In this document: piece after piece, positions 24,257 to 36,199 of the stretch
Layout: every line of letters begins with the position of its first letter
How positions within the stretch are numbered: position 1 is the first letter of the stretch
Origin: Paramecium sonneborni
Taxonomy: Eukaryota; Ciliophora; Oligohymenophorea; Peniculida; Parameciidae
Length of the DNA: 64,000 bases
Direction: 5' to 3'
Assembly: GCA_905182985.1 (NCBI GenBank)
Contig: CAJJDN010000093.1
Span: 330,444 to 394,443 of the forward strand
Notes under the pieces: generated by a model
What the model saw: only the letters and a program-made list of their open reading frames with translations
What the model was told of the DNA's origin: nothing
Database searches by the model: none
Program-made: the position numbers and the translations under genes

Positions 24257-24859
24257 AAATTATTATTTATATTGTGATAATATCATCATATTTTATTCAA
24301 TCAACTATTCGTTTTTCTGCTTGTTTTAAAAAATTAGAAATTCCTCAGTGATAATGAAATTAAAAAAATTTCAATAGTATTATGAACAATTAATTAAATC
24401 TCTATTGTAATTTTATTTTTTCATATTCCTTTATTAGTGACTTTATTTTTTATTTTTTTAAAGCATCTATACATAAATAAGAATTTGATAATAAAATTAG
24501 GCATGTTTCATTTATTTATCTTTCCTTTTTTAAATTAATTAGAAAAATAAAATTATTAATCTTTTTCAAAAGGTTAAACAATTAGATGAATACTTATACT
24601 TAATTCAAAAACAATTCAGGAAATAGCTGTATTCATTAATTTTTTCTAACATATATAAAATAAATGGTACTATTCACATGATCTTTTAAAATAAATCTTC
24701 TATATAAAATTTCTTTGAATTAGTAAAATTTAGAAAGTTTAGATAATTTTTCCATATTTTTGTATTGACAAAGGGGATTGAGTTAATAGAGAATTTATTT
24801 ATGAAGTAATTTTGTGGCAATAATGTTAACATTTAATAAATATTTTAATATAAGTATAA
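24257..24859. other. AT-rich spacer, no gene seen
   Basis: Poly-A/T-rich sequence between two plus-strand genes. No motif-bearing frame on either strand. Confidence 0.5.
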
Positions 24860-25135
24860 ATGAGTGATATAGCTTTTTTAAAAAGAAAATTTGAAAGTTT
24901 GAGTATAGTAGATGAAGAAGCACCAAAAATTTCCAAAAAGAATTTTATCTAAGATGGTGAATTGTATATTTTGGGCTAAAAAATCTCCTCCATCAATCTG
25001 GTTGCACCTCTTTAAAATATTATTAATAAGCCAGATATTATTTCAACTTGTTTGACATTGATAGCAAAAGATAAATATAATCCTTTTCTATATATTGATA
25101 GGCCAATAAAAAAAGCCAATGATGAGTAATTATGA
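24860..25135 (+). CDS. Hypothetical protein, 91 aa
   Basis: Intronless frame MSDIAFLKRKFESLSIVDEE ... NDEQL ending at TGA 25133-25135. Mixed helix and strand, slightly basic, no domain recognised. The next coding sequence reads in the same direction and could be later exons of one gene, but no GT...AG intron can remove this TGA, so it is kept separate. Confidence 0.45.
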
Positions 25136-25176
25136 CATATATAAAAATAATTATAAACTTTCTCAAATACATCCTC

Positions 25177-26218
25177 ATGTCGTTTGAATCTAAAATCAAC
25201 AAATTATTTGAGAGAACCAAGAATTTTTAGATTCTAAATCATTGTATATTTATTTAAAGTTAAGTTAAAATTCATTTATGAAAATTTTAAGATAAAATCA
25301 TTTATAACTTCAAGTATTATATGAAAATTATGAAAAAGATAAGGAGAGAATTTCAAGAGATATTTCTTAAATAATAATTTTAATTTTTTCCTTTAGCCAG
25401 ATAACAATACAAAAAATAAATATATAGAAAAAATTCAGCAATTATAAAATGATTTTTTAAAAATTAATGAATAGTATTATAAGATATAGAAAAAATTAGA
25501 AAGATGCAATTCAAAAACCAAGAAATTAGTCTATAAATTACGCTAAATAGGAGAAAGAGAAATTATTTTATATTAATCCAGCCTAGAATGTTTAGAAAAA
25601 TTAAACTCTTCAATAAATTATAATTATAATTAAAATTTGTTTAAAATAATATATTTTAACAGATATAAAATTCTAGCAGAAAATTTTTATGAGAATTTCT
25701 ATTAAATCTAATCTTTTAAGTTATTTCTCAACTTAATTCTTTAATTAAAAGAATTATGGGTAAATAGATATTGCAAGAACAATAAGCTTTAAAAAATCCT
25801 AGCCTTAGGAAAAAATCCAAAATAAGAAAGGAATAATAAAATAATAAATCAGATTTAAATAGGTATTTTGAAAAATCTGAACCAAATTTAGAATGCATAA
25901 TTTGCTATTCTCCTATACTTGATCAAGTAATCTAATATTTTATTTTTCAAGGGAATAATAGAATCATGTCAACATAAATTTTGCTTCTAATGTATCAATA
26001 TATGGGCAAAATAAAGTCTTTCATGTCCATAATGCAGAGCTGGTTTTACTAAAATCAATCGAATTTGGAAAAAAGAAAGTATTGAAAAGCAAAAAACCTA
26101 TACTTTTATTGACCCCAAAAAAACAGATGAAATGTCTCATCATTTAAGATTTACTCAATTATTATCATCACTATTCTTTTTAGCGTTGTTTATGGGTTCA
26201 GAAGATGAATAAGATTGA
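25177..26218 (+). CDS. RING-finger protein with coiled coil
   Basis: The C-terminal part is firm: a 29-nt intron near 25871-25899 joins a coiled-coil region to ECIICYSPILDQ, a 25-nt intron near 25927-25951 follows, and then GIIESCQHKFCFQCINIWAK and SCPQCRAGF complete a C3HC4 RING with all eight ligands. The last 40 residues contain a hydrophobic stretch LLSSLFFLALFMG, so a C-terminal membrane anchor is possible. Upstream the coil (IEKIQQLQNDFLKINEQYYK) is clear, but the exons before 25380 are uncertain; ATG 25177 (MSFESKINKLFERTK) is the likeliest start. Ubiquitin-ligase activity is inferred from the RING. Confidence 0.68.
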
Positions 26219-26387
26219 TTTTTTTATAATATACAATTTTTGTAGAAATAGAGAGAGAATTAAAATTAAGAACTAGATACCAGTTGTGAATATAAGCTTT
26301 CTAAAATAGTTTCTCAAAAATTTTGCTTATACTAAGTTAGAATTTAACGAATTCTATTAAATAGTAAGGTAAAAAAAATTCTATAAT

Positions 26388-27618
26388 TTCCATAATATTT
26401 AATAATAATAATGATCATTCTTATTCTTATTTAGGTACTTCGGCAGGGAAATTTGGTTCTGGTTATTCAGGGAGATCAGGCTATTCTGTTTACACTTATT
26501 ATGGTTATTTTGGATAAAAATGATTAGTTGTTGCTTTAAATCCATAACCATAATATAATTATGATAATACTTTATTCTAAAATAATTAAATATATATTGA
26601 TACAGAATAAACTGTGACTAATCCTGGCCAAACTAAAGATTTTATTATAATAACACCATTGTTTACTTTATTATTAATATCTTTGGCTAATGGATTATAA
26701 TCAGTTGTATCTCCTACAACTCTAATTTTCCAAGCAGGTTTATTATTAGGTAATTTATCATTTTAAATAGGTTTTAATCTATTTTCAAAAGGATCTGCAG
26801 CTTCAATTTATTTTTAATAAGCTTCTGGTTCAACACCTTCTGGTAGTTCAGATGGAATTAAATGAACTAATCTTCCACACTTAAATAATATAATAAAAAT
26901 AGAATTTACATTTAATATATTTTGATTAAAATGTATCCAATCATTTAAAGTTTTTAAATCATGAAATCCTGGTAATTTATATTCAGGTGCTGGATCAATT
27001 TCTCTTGGTTCACCTTCTCTTAAAATGTATTATCCTTTTGGAATAATAACAGTAGATTATGTGATTCTAACAATTTATGCTTTTAATAAATGTTTTTCTT
27101 TTCCAAAGAAATAAGGATTAGTAATAACATCAGCTTCTAGATTACCAGTAAAAATATATTTAATTTATCTAGCAACATTAATTTATTAAGGTGTAACTAA
27201 TGGTAATTCAATCCAATCTTTATCATTTAATACTAAATTAGATAATAAATAAATACAATCAGTTGTTGCCCAATAAGATTTAGTATTGATTCCAGTTCCT
27301 CTAGGTTCAACTTCAGGTGGTAATTCTCCATCTTCAACAGCACTTGTAGCAACACCTTCAGCAATATAATAATCTTTCTCTCTTCCCATTATTTTACCCC
27401 AAAATCTTAATTTTGATGCTTGTTTTGTAACAGATAATAACTATCATTTATATAATGATTTATTAATTACTGTCAATGCTTTAAATATTTTATAATTTTC
27501 ATCAATTCCTACTCCAGCCCATTCATATAAATAAGCTTCTTCTGTTAAATTTGGTAAATATCCTGTTTAAGTTGCTTCTTATGGTTCTTCATCAGTTCCA
27601 AGATTTATTTTATTTACC
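26388..27618. repeat. Left end of radial-spoke block, contig piece A
   Basis: Bases 26494-27618 are repeated exactly at 27620-28744 with a single N (27619) between. Bases 26388 onward also match 43325 onward with two differences. Best read as an unmerged contig overlap. Confidence 0.88.
26415..27618 (-). CDS. RSPH4A: Radial spoke head protein RSP4/RSP6-like, 3' part (5' end cut by gap)
   Basis: Radial spoke heads link outer doublets to the central pair in cilia. Family landmarks: LPNLTEEAYLYEWAGVG, SKLRFWGKIMGREKDYYIAE, VEPRGTGINTKSYWATT, DWIELPLVTPQQINVARQIK, FTGNLEADVITNPYFFG, HLLKAQIVRITQSTVIIPKG and CGRLVHLIPSELPEG. The 30-nt intron at 26880-26909 joins WIHFNQNILN to CGRLVHLIP. After the conserved core comes a ciliate-specific tail rich in Gln and Pro (QPDLPEQPEPNFPAEVPKQE), stop TGA 26415-26417. 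The first 15 or so residues are missing here because the N at 27619 interrupts the frame; they are present in the 27620-28779 copy. Symbol is by family; RSP4 and RSP6 paralogues are not distinguished. Confidence 0.9.
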
Positions 27619-27619
27619 N

Positions 27620-28779
27620 ACTTATTATGGTTATTTTGGATAAAAATGATTAGTTGTTGCTTTAAATCCATAACCATAATATAATTATGATAATACTTTA
27701 TTCTAAAATAATTAAATATATATTGATACAGAATAAACTGTGACTAATCCTGGCCAAACTAAAGATTTTATTATAATAACACCATTGTTTACTTTATTAT
27801 TAATATCTTTGGCTAATGGATTATAATCAGTTGTATCTCCTACAACTCTAATTTTCCAAGCAGGTTTATTATTAGGTAATTTATCATTTTAAATAGGTTT
27901 TAATCTATTTTCAAAAGGATCTGCAGCTTCAATTTATTTTTAATAAGCTTCTGGTTCAACACCTTCTGGTAGTTCAGATGGAATTAAATGAACTAATCTT
28001 CCACACTTAAATAATATAATAAAAATAGAATTTACATTTAATATATTTTGATTAAAATGTATCCAATCATTTAAAGTTTTTAAATCATGAAATCCTGGTA
28101 ATTTATATTCAGGTGCTGGATCAATTTCTCTTGGTTCACCTTCTCTTAAAATGTATTATCCTTTTGGAATAATAACAGTAGATTATGTGATTCTAACAAT
28201 TTATGCTTTTAATAAATGTTTTTCTTTTCCAAAGAAATAAGGATTAGTAATAACATCAGCTTCTAGATTACCAGTAAAAATATATTTAATTTATCTAGCA
28301 ACATTAATTTATTAAGGTGTAACTAATGGTAATTCAATCCAATCTTTATCATTTAATACTAAATTAGATAATAAATAAATACAATCAGTTGTTGCCCAAT
28401 AAGATTTAGTATTGATTCCAGTTCCTCTAGGTTCAACTTCAGGTGGTAATTCTCCATCTTCAACAGCACTTGTAGCAACACCTTCAGCAATATAATAATC
28501 TTTCTCTCTTCCCATTATTTTACCCCAAAATCTTAATTTTGATGCTTGTTTTGTAACAGATAATAACTATCATTTATATAATGATTTATTAATTACTGTC
28601 AATGCTTTAAATATTTTATAATTTTCATCAATTCCTACTCCAGCCCATTCATATAAATAAGCTTCTTCTGTTAAATTTGGTAAATATCCTGTTTAAGTTG
28701 CTTCTTATGGTTCTTCATCAGTTCCAAGATTTATTTTATTTACCAATTTTAAAGTCTTTTATTAAATACCCTAATCCAT
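27620..28779 (-). CDS. RSPH4A: Radial spoke head protein RSP4/RSP6-like, 5' part (same gene, after gap)
   Basis: Starts MDQGIQQKTLKLVNKINLGT at 28777-28779 and is identical to the 26494-27618 piece where they overlap. The C-terminal tail is absent because the sequence jumps at the N. Joined with the 26415-26493 tail it gives one gene of normal family organisation. Just upstream, minus-strand sequence (FEDYSFQVKSNGFTFEKYNE) is also open in this frame, so an earlier start with another exon cannot be excluded. It lies about 117 bp downstream of the stop of the membrane-anchored protein gene on the same strand. Confidence 0.85.
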
Positions 28780-28785
28780 TGTGAC

Positions 28786-29955
28786 CTTTGTCCTTATTGC
28801 ATTATCAAATTCATTATATTTTTCAAATGTAAATCCATTTGATTTTACTTAAAATGAATAATCTTCAAATAATTCAAAAGCATTCTTAATAAGTCATCAA
28901 TAATTTATACTTTTGGATTATCCAGCAAGATCTTTGTTAATACATTATTCAAATGTTAATATAAATTTGTATTTGAATCCTTTATTTCTTGCAGTTTCTC
29001 TTTTAACATTTATCAATTTTTTTTAATAAAATACTTTTATATTAATAACTAATAATTTATTATCATTCAGATTTGCACTCTTGCAAAAGGTATAATTTTC
29101 AAAAATAAATAATTATCAAAATAATATATTTAATACAAATCCATTTCTATCAAATTCTTCTACAACAAGATATAATTTTTGAATATATTTTTTGTAATAA
29201 TCGTTTTAGATATCTAAAGAATCCAATAAATGATAGTGTTAAAATGATATCTAACAATTCTATTATAAATGTCTTCTTTAGAACTCCTTCTCCATACTAC
29301 AATGGCTAAATACATGCTACATCTCCATTTCTCAGCAAAAAAAGAATCACATTGTTATTTATTTGATTTTTTTGGATGAGAAAATCAATAGCTTAGATTC
29401 CATATTTGAAATACGGCATTCTTAATTTCATCATATCAATTTTGTTGAAGTTATCCTCTAAGTTTTTCAAATCTATTAAATGCATTTTGAACTTTGACTA
29501 AACACTTTCAGATAACTAAATGTAATTGAAATGAATGATACTATGTAAATAATTTGATCCTAATGATCATAAATAATTTTCTTAAATATTTCCTTTTCTT
29601 ATTCAAAAATATTTAATTTAATTTTTTTAGTATTCCATTAATCAAATTATTTGGAAAACATAAATGGCTTTATTTTTAAATAGTACAAATATTTTTTACC
29701 AAAAGATATCACTAATATATTTTGTTCTACATGATAATCATAAAGTAATTCAATTTATTAGATTTACTCAATGCTTATCATTTCTTCTGTAATATCTATG
29801 TTTAAAAATACATTCTTAAATTCATTTAAAGCCATGCCAATTATTCTGTATTTATCATTAGTAATTCTAAGTGTAAATTAGTAGATATACTCTAAATAAA
29901 ATACAACGATTGTGGTTTCATTTAGGAAAAATAATTTCATCACTTAAAAATATAA
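28786..29955. repeat. Left copy of a 1170-bp exact tandem duplication around a single N
   Basis: Equals 29957-31126; only the N at 29956 lies between. Contains the 3' part of the membrane-anchored gene. Interpreted as an unmerged contig overlap. Confidence 0.88.
28897..29955 (-). other. Duplicate 3' fragment of the membrane-anchored protein gene
   Basis: Identical to the corresponding part of the complete gene at 30068-32018, ending at the same TGA (28897-28899), and truncated by the N at 29956. It has no start codon or membrane anchor. It is listed so that it is not counted as a second gene. Confidence 0.8.
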
Positions 29956-29956
29956 N

Positions 29957-31126
29957 CTTTGTCCTTATTGCATTATCAAATTCATTATATTTTTCAAATG
30001 TAAATCCATTTGATTTTACTTAAAATGAATAATCTTCAAATAATTCAAAAGCATTCTTAATAAGTCATCAATAATTTATACTTTTGGATTATCCAGCAAG
30101 ATCTTTGTTAATACATTATTCAAATGTTAATATAAATTTGTATTTGAATCCTTTATTTCTTGCAGTTTCTCTTTTAACATTTATCAATTTTTTTTAATAA
30201 AATACTTTTATATTAATAACTAATAATTTATTATCATTCAGATTTGCACTCTTGCAAAAGGTATAATTTTCAAAAATAAATAATTATCAAAATAATATAT
30301 TTAATACAAATCCATTTCTATCAAATTCTTCTACAACAAGATATAATTTTTGAATATATTTTTTGTAATAATCGTTTTAGATATCTAAAGAATCCAATAA
30401 ATGATAGTGTTAAAATGATATCTAACAATTCTATTATAAATGTCTTCTTTAGAACTCCTTCTCCATACTACAATGGCTAAATACATGCTACATCTCCATT
30501 TCTCAGCAAAAAAAGAATCACATTGTTATTTATTTGATTTTTTTGGATGAGAAAATCAATAGCTTAGATTCCATATTTGAAATACGGCATTCTTAATTTC
30601 ATCATATCAATTTTGTTGAAGTTATCCTCTAAGTTTTTCAAATCTATTAAATGCATTTTGAACTTTGACTAAACACTTTCAGATAACTAAATGTAATTGA
30701 AATGAATGATACTATGTAAATAATTTGATCCTAATGATCATAAATAATTTTCTTAAATATTTCCTTTTCTTATTCAAAAATATTTAATTTAATTTTTTTA
30801 GTATTCCATTAATCAAATTATTTGGAAAACATAAATGGCTTTATTTTTAAATAGTACAAATATTTTTTACCAAAAGATATCACTAATATATTTTGTTCTA
30901 CATGATAATCATAAAGTAATTCAATTTATTAGATTTACTCAATGCTTATCATTTCTTCTGTAATATCTATGTTTAAAAATACATTCTTAAATTCATTTAA
31001 AGCCATGCCAATTATTCTGTATTTATCATTAGTAATTCTAAGTGTAAATTAGTAGATATACTCTAAATAAAATACAACGATTGTGGTTTCATTTAGGAAA
31101 AATAATTTCATCACTTAAAAATATAA
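29957..31126. repeat. Right copy of the 1170-bp tandem duplication
   Basis: Exact copy of 28786-29955. It continues beyond 31126 into unique sequence carrying the 5' half of the same gene, which shows this copy is in the true context. Confidence 0.88.
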
Positions 31127-32018
31127 GACATTGGTAATTTGGAACTATTGAATTTTAGTAATTTTTTATGAATTAACTACACTTAAATAAATATAAATTG
31201 ATTACAATCATAGAAATGAATATCTCTATCATTTTAATAATTAAATATGATATGGTGATTTTTGGTTGCAATATTTGATATGAGGCGCTTTGAAGTATGT
31301 ATGATTTTTAAAATATAATCATTTAATATTGCAATTTAATAATCGTTAGTATTATAGTCATACAAGATAAAGAGTATATAATGAAATTCTTCAATATATT
31401 GTATTACAATTTTGTTTTTCAAGTTTAATGAAAATTCTTCGTTCCAAAAGTTATTAAGTGTTATAGCTTGAGATAAATCAAAAAAGTTAGTTCCAAGATC
31501 AGAATAAATAGTAATATCTATAAATTATTTATGAGAATTAATACCAACTTATGCCAGATCAGTATTAATAGTATTTTTAACATTTAATAGATAAATGGAA
31601 TCTATAGAATTATTCATTTTATATTTTAAAAATTGTGATTACGATATGAGATTGAATGATTGTCGATATTGATTATTAAATTATTGTTAAGAGAAATCTT
31701 CTTCTTCATTAATTTGATAATTGATTTTTTTATAAATCTATTCAATGGTACTTTACATGTTGTTTTGTAAAGTGAGAACCAATGAATTAGACTATTCAGT
31801 AACTTCATTTAATTCAATAATCATTTCATTATTCGTTTAATCTATTATAATGGATTAAAAATACCAACTCTTTTAATAAAGACAATTTCAGTTTCTATAA
31901 CAGTATAATCATAGAATAAGTTATCAAGTATTTAGGAAAATAAAAATAAGAAGCCAATGATAACACAAAACACAACTGTATATTTAACACTGATTGTTCG
32001 AATGGAAGGTTCTGAATT
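30068..32018 (-). CDS. Membrane-anchored protein of unknown function, large extracytoplasmic-type domain
   Basis: Starts MNSEPSIRTISVKYTVVFCV with one hydrophobic segment at about residues 12-31 (TVVFCVIIGFLFLFS). A 23-nt intron near 31838-31860 leads into a coiled stretch (TEQSNSLVLTLQNNMQSTIE), then a long domain rich in aromatic and Asn residues, e.g. FIDITIYSDLGTNFFDLSQA, FFLNETTIVVFYLEYIYQF and IIYIVSFISITFSYLKVFSQ. The pattern of alternating beta strands suggests a propeller- or sandwich-like fold, but no family is recognised. At least three introns are needed and the exon joins near 31120, 30630 and 30200 are approximate. Stop TGA 30068-30070. Upstream of and on the same strand as the radial spoke gene. 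Confidence 0.6.
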
Positions 32019-32216
32019 CATTATATTTTAAATAAAAATTAAAGTAATTTAATAATTAATGAATAAGTCTAAATTCCTTTTGTTCATATAAGTTTAACTT
32101 GTCAATTAACTAAAAGTTTTTTATTAAGCTTTTGCTTAAAACAATAGTGATATTTATAAAAAAGTTTAGAATGGATTGCTACATCTCATTCTAAAATTAA
32201 ACTACCTATTCTATAA

Positions 32217-32477
32217 TCAATTCTTTTACTCTATTAATAACAATATGAAGAATAAATCAATAAAAAATTCTTAATTTGAATGATGCCCTATCTATTGTCT
32301 ACAGCAAATGCTCAATAATGTCAAAAAGTATTTCAGGATTCTCCTTTATATAGCATGAATATCAAATATAAATCCAATTGTCATTTTTAAATATGTATCT
32401 CTATTAAATTGTTCAGGTATATTTATAATAAATTCATTGTTTTTCTTTCTCTTGATTATTTTATCGTTATTTTCCAT
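32217..32477 (-). CDS. Possible small protein (86 aa)
   Basis: Frame MENNDKIIKRKKNNEFIINI to IEQKN with stop TGA 32217-32219. Basic N terminus, hydrophobic C-terminal third (FFIDLFFILLLIE). No family. It may be chance or part of a longer spliced gene. Confidence 0.3.
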
Positions 32478-32796
32478 TTTTGTACCAAAAATTAATTTAT
32501 AAAGGTTTATTACTTATTTTTTAGTTGATTATCCATAATTGAGTATCATAAATCTAATATTTAAACAACCTTATCTAAGTATTAATAATCATAAGACAAT
32601 TATCATGTTCGTTAAATTTATTCTATGATTTGATAATGATTTAAGAATATTTCTCTAACAGTAGAATTACAAAATCGGATATATTTTTATAGCTACAGTT
32701 TGTTTATTTATGAGAGATGATAAATAGATTTGAAATAGAACTAAAAATATTTTAATAAATTATTTTAATAAAATTTAAATCATTTTAGTCAGCAAT
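32478..32796. other. AT-rich spacer
   Basis: No supported gene between the small frame at 32217-32477 and the CaMK-like kinase stop. Confidence 0.45.
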
Positions 32797-34680
32797 TCAT
32801 AATTGCTCAAGATTTTTCAAATTATTCTTGATTTTGCTTGCAATTTTAGGCTAGGTCTATTACTCATAAATTTTCTCTTTGATTGTCATCACTTTAGGAT
32901 TGATATCCTTGGTAAGACTTTCCGGAGTTTTCTAATAAGGAAGATGAATAAACAAATATATACCTTAATTATAGGAGATGCATAATAAGAAGAATTATTC
33001 GAATCAACAGCTTATTTGAGTTTGCCAACCAATTAGTATTAAGGTAATTTATGAGATTATGGTGATTCATCATCGAAGATCATATCTGTAAAATCATCAT
33101 CTAAATTTCTGATAGACATTTATTCTTCATTAAATTATTCTTAAATTTATTGCATCATTGCAATTTAGGGTGTGAATAGATGATTATCTTTTTTCTTACC
33201 TCCAATACAAGTTTATTATGGAGTCATAAATTCAGGTTTATCTAAATATGAAGGGCCAATAAAGTTTTTCATAAATCCACAACTACCTGCATCTGTTATA
33301 CTTGATTTGATGGTCTCTTTAGTATCATTTATAGTTTCTTCTTATTTATTAAGCTCTGAATATCTTTGTTATTCTAAGTTGATCATAAACCATTCATGTC
33401 TTAAAGCATCTCTTGGAGATGGTCTTTATGAAGGTCGAGGATGCAGTAATAATTTTAATAATTATAATCCTTATTATTATTAAATCATAGGAAATACCTG
33501 AACAACTAATAATTTTTTCAATTGATGCATAATCAATTTTACAATGGTAATTTCTCATAACAACTTCATCATATGTAGAACCTTTAAAAGGAGATTTACC
33601 AGCAATTAATAAAAACATTAAACAACCAACACTAAATATATCTACTTTCGAATCATAATGTTTATCTTATAATACCTCTGGAGCAACGAATCCAGGGGTT
33701 CCACATCTCTAAAACATATAATTACCTAATGGATCATAAAAATCAGCCAATCCAAAATCTGCTATTACAACATCTTCCAAAACTCCTTTTTTACGTAATA
33801 ACATATTTTCTGGTTTAAGATCTCTATGAAGAATATTCTTTTTATGTAAATAATCCAAAGAATCCAGTAAAGTAGCTAAAATCATTGCCACTGTTTGTTC
33901 AGATTATTTTTAGTTCTTCTTTATTTATTGATATAATTCTCCTCCTTACAAATATTCCTAAACTAAAAAAATATGAGTGTCATCTTCAAACACTTCATAC
34001 ATTCTTATTAATCCTTTGTAGTTCAACTTTCTTAATATTGACATTTCTTTTATCAATGCTTTTTTATCAGTTTCATTATTCATCATCTTACTTTTTTCAA
34101 ATGCTTTTACAGCATATTACTATTTATCTAATTTTTTAGTACAAAGATACACCTATCATAATATATTTAAGTACTTTTGCAAAATTTCCTTTTCCTATCA
34201 TTCTCTCAATTATATATTCTTCTTTAAATGTCAATTGAAGACAATACTTTTTTAAAAAATCCCAAATTTATTAATTTAGCTCTTTAGATCTCGAATACAA
34301 TTCTCTAAATTTCTTATTATGAATTATTCGAAAACCATATTTCTTCTAAAATTACATATTTTATTACTATACCTTATTTAAAGCATCAACTTCTTAATCA
34401 TTTTTATACTTTATCCTTTCTATTCTTGATGTACTCAAATCAACATGATGAATATTTTTTTTATTAGGCTATATTTTTGTAATTATTTAAATACCCTCAA
34501 CTTCACTAATTTACTCTCATAAATTATATAGTTTTTGCTTGTCCAAAAACCAGTTTTTTTACTTTTCTCAAAAAGAACAGATTGAAAGTCTATTTTTTAT
34601 TCCTCTATTAAAATATCTGCTTTCTCCCAAAAAGACTTTGAGAATTTAGCATCGTCAAAAAAGGATACCATTACTTGCAT
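32797..34680 (-). CDS. CaMK-group serine/threonine kinase with N-terminal extension
   Basis: The first 170 residues ([20 protein letters not shown] ...) contain beta-rich sequence ending in a long helix, a layout like the PH-type modules of ciliate CaMK-like kinases. The kinase domain reads [77 protein letters not shown] and [20 protein letters not shown]. Subdomain XI is [20 protein letters not shown]. Introns: 26 nt near 34466-34491, 22 nt near 34149-34170, 28 nt near 33470-33497, 31 nt near 32932-32962; each restores a conserved run. The C-terminal tail is acidic then basic. No EF hands are fused, so it is not a classical CDPK. Confidence 0.82.
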
Positions 34681-35247
34681 CAATAATATTAATTAAATAA
34701 TAATAATTAAGTTATAATTCTCTCTATTTATCAACTATTTCTAATTTGATAAGATTTTATTATTTCAATGAAATTTAATTATTTTTCTATTGATAATTAC
34801 AAGTGTCTTTTCTAATTATTATAGTACTATATATTATAATTCAACTTTCAAATAATTTCGAAATTATCTCTCCATTCTTATCTTAACCTATTATTTTTCA
34901 ACTTCCTGCTCCTTATAAATTTATAATCAGAATTTATGATTTTATAATATATTAGAAAACTTATAAAATACTGAATTTAATTAACTCAATTAAATTAATA
35001 AAATATGTATATTATTATCAGTTCAAAATTTAATGGTTTAATAACGCCCTTTTTCCTGAACCTTTCCTTTATCCCTTTTTCATAAAATAAGCCCAATATA
35101 ATTTATGTTAATTGATACTCTGATCAGTTAAGATTTTATTCAGAATTTACAAATTTCTGATTAATTTTAATTTTTTTTGGAATAATTTCTCTTTTAGAAT
35201 TGAAGTGAATATTTTTATACAATAAATTAATTTTATTATAATAATGT
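34681..35247. other. AT-rich spacer between divergent/tandem genes
   Basis: No motif-bearing frame found on either strand. Confidence 0.45.
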
Positions 35248-36132
35248 TCAGTTGACTAGTAAATTATGTAAAAAGTCAATTAAATTCCACTTCACACAAT
35301 AAGTTGTGATTTCTTGTGAGAACATTTCAAATGTAAAAATACCTCCTTTCTCTTCCATTATCAATAAGACTGGAGTGACTATTTGTAATAATTCATAACT
35401 CAATTGTGATAAATCTACCTACTCAGTGACTAAATACCCTTTCTATTCCTGATCTAGAATTGAAAACAATTTTCTTAGGATTGTCCTCCAAACATATTTT
35501 TGATCGGTCTTCTAAGTGATACTTAATTATTCATTGAGTATTTTATTTAATTAATTCTAGTTATTATTTTAATATTCTTTAAACATTTTTCTATCTTAAG
35601 AATTAGAGTAATTCATTTGATCATAGTATTTGATTTACTATTAAAAATAACATCATATATAATACATGATTAGAGTTTTTTTTATTAGATGTAATTTTAT
35701 TTGGGTTTTCTTAAAATTTATGAAGTCCAATGCTTCTGTGAATATTATGAGAGTATTCTAAAAATATTATATTATGAAAACTTTCTTCTGTTGGATTATC
35801 ATCATTAGAATCAAAGGAGGGTTATGTTTGAAATCTGTTATGTTTATTGTTAGAGTTAGAGTCATTTGATGATAACACATGATTACTAGTCTTAAGTTTG
35901 GCCTTATTTTATTTGGTTATAGATTTGAATTAGGTTATATTATCTATTAATTTCAATAGACATCTTCCTGGTAAATCATGTTTTGAAGCGAATAAAATTG
36001 CAAGATCTCTTGGATCATCCATCTCATAAATATATAATTTATCTGTAAGATCTTATGAAATCTTTATCGTCTAATGATTATAATGATAAGAATTACCATA
36101 ATAGCCACCAGAGTTCCATTAGAATTTGACAT
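35248..36132 (-). CDS. Unknown protein with degenerate EF-hand-like region
   Basis: ATG at 36130-36132 gives MSNSNGTLVAIM, then a 26-nt intron to TIKISQDLTDKLYIYEMDDP and RDLAILFASKHDLPG, a short Asp/Leu motif seen at the start of several ciliate coiled-coil proteins. A low-complexity Asn/Ser region follows, a 28-nt intron, and then ILRKLFSILDQEQKGYLVTE, which resembles one EF-hand loop lacking some calcium ligands (K at position 5, Q at 12). The protein ends FLHNLLVN. Function unknown; a structural or regulatory cytoskeletal role would fit but is only inference. Confidence 0.55.
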
Positions 36133-36199
36133 AAAATTATTAAGTAGAATAACTATAAAAAAATAATTGAATTTTATTTAGACATTAAAATAAATATAA

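Noticed and set aside
28312..28515. Second MGREKDYYIAEG frame as a separate gene
   Set aside because: It is an internal part of the radial spoke protein repeated by the gap overlap, not a separate gene.
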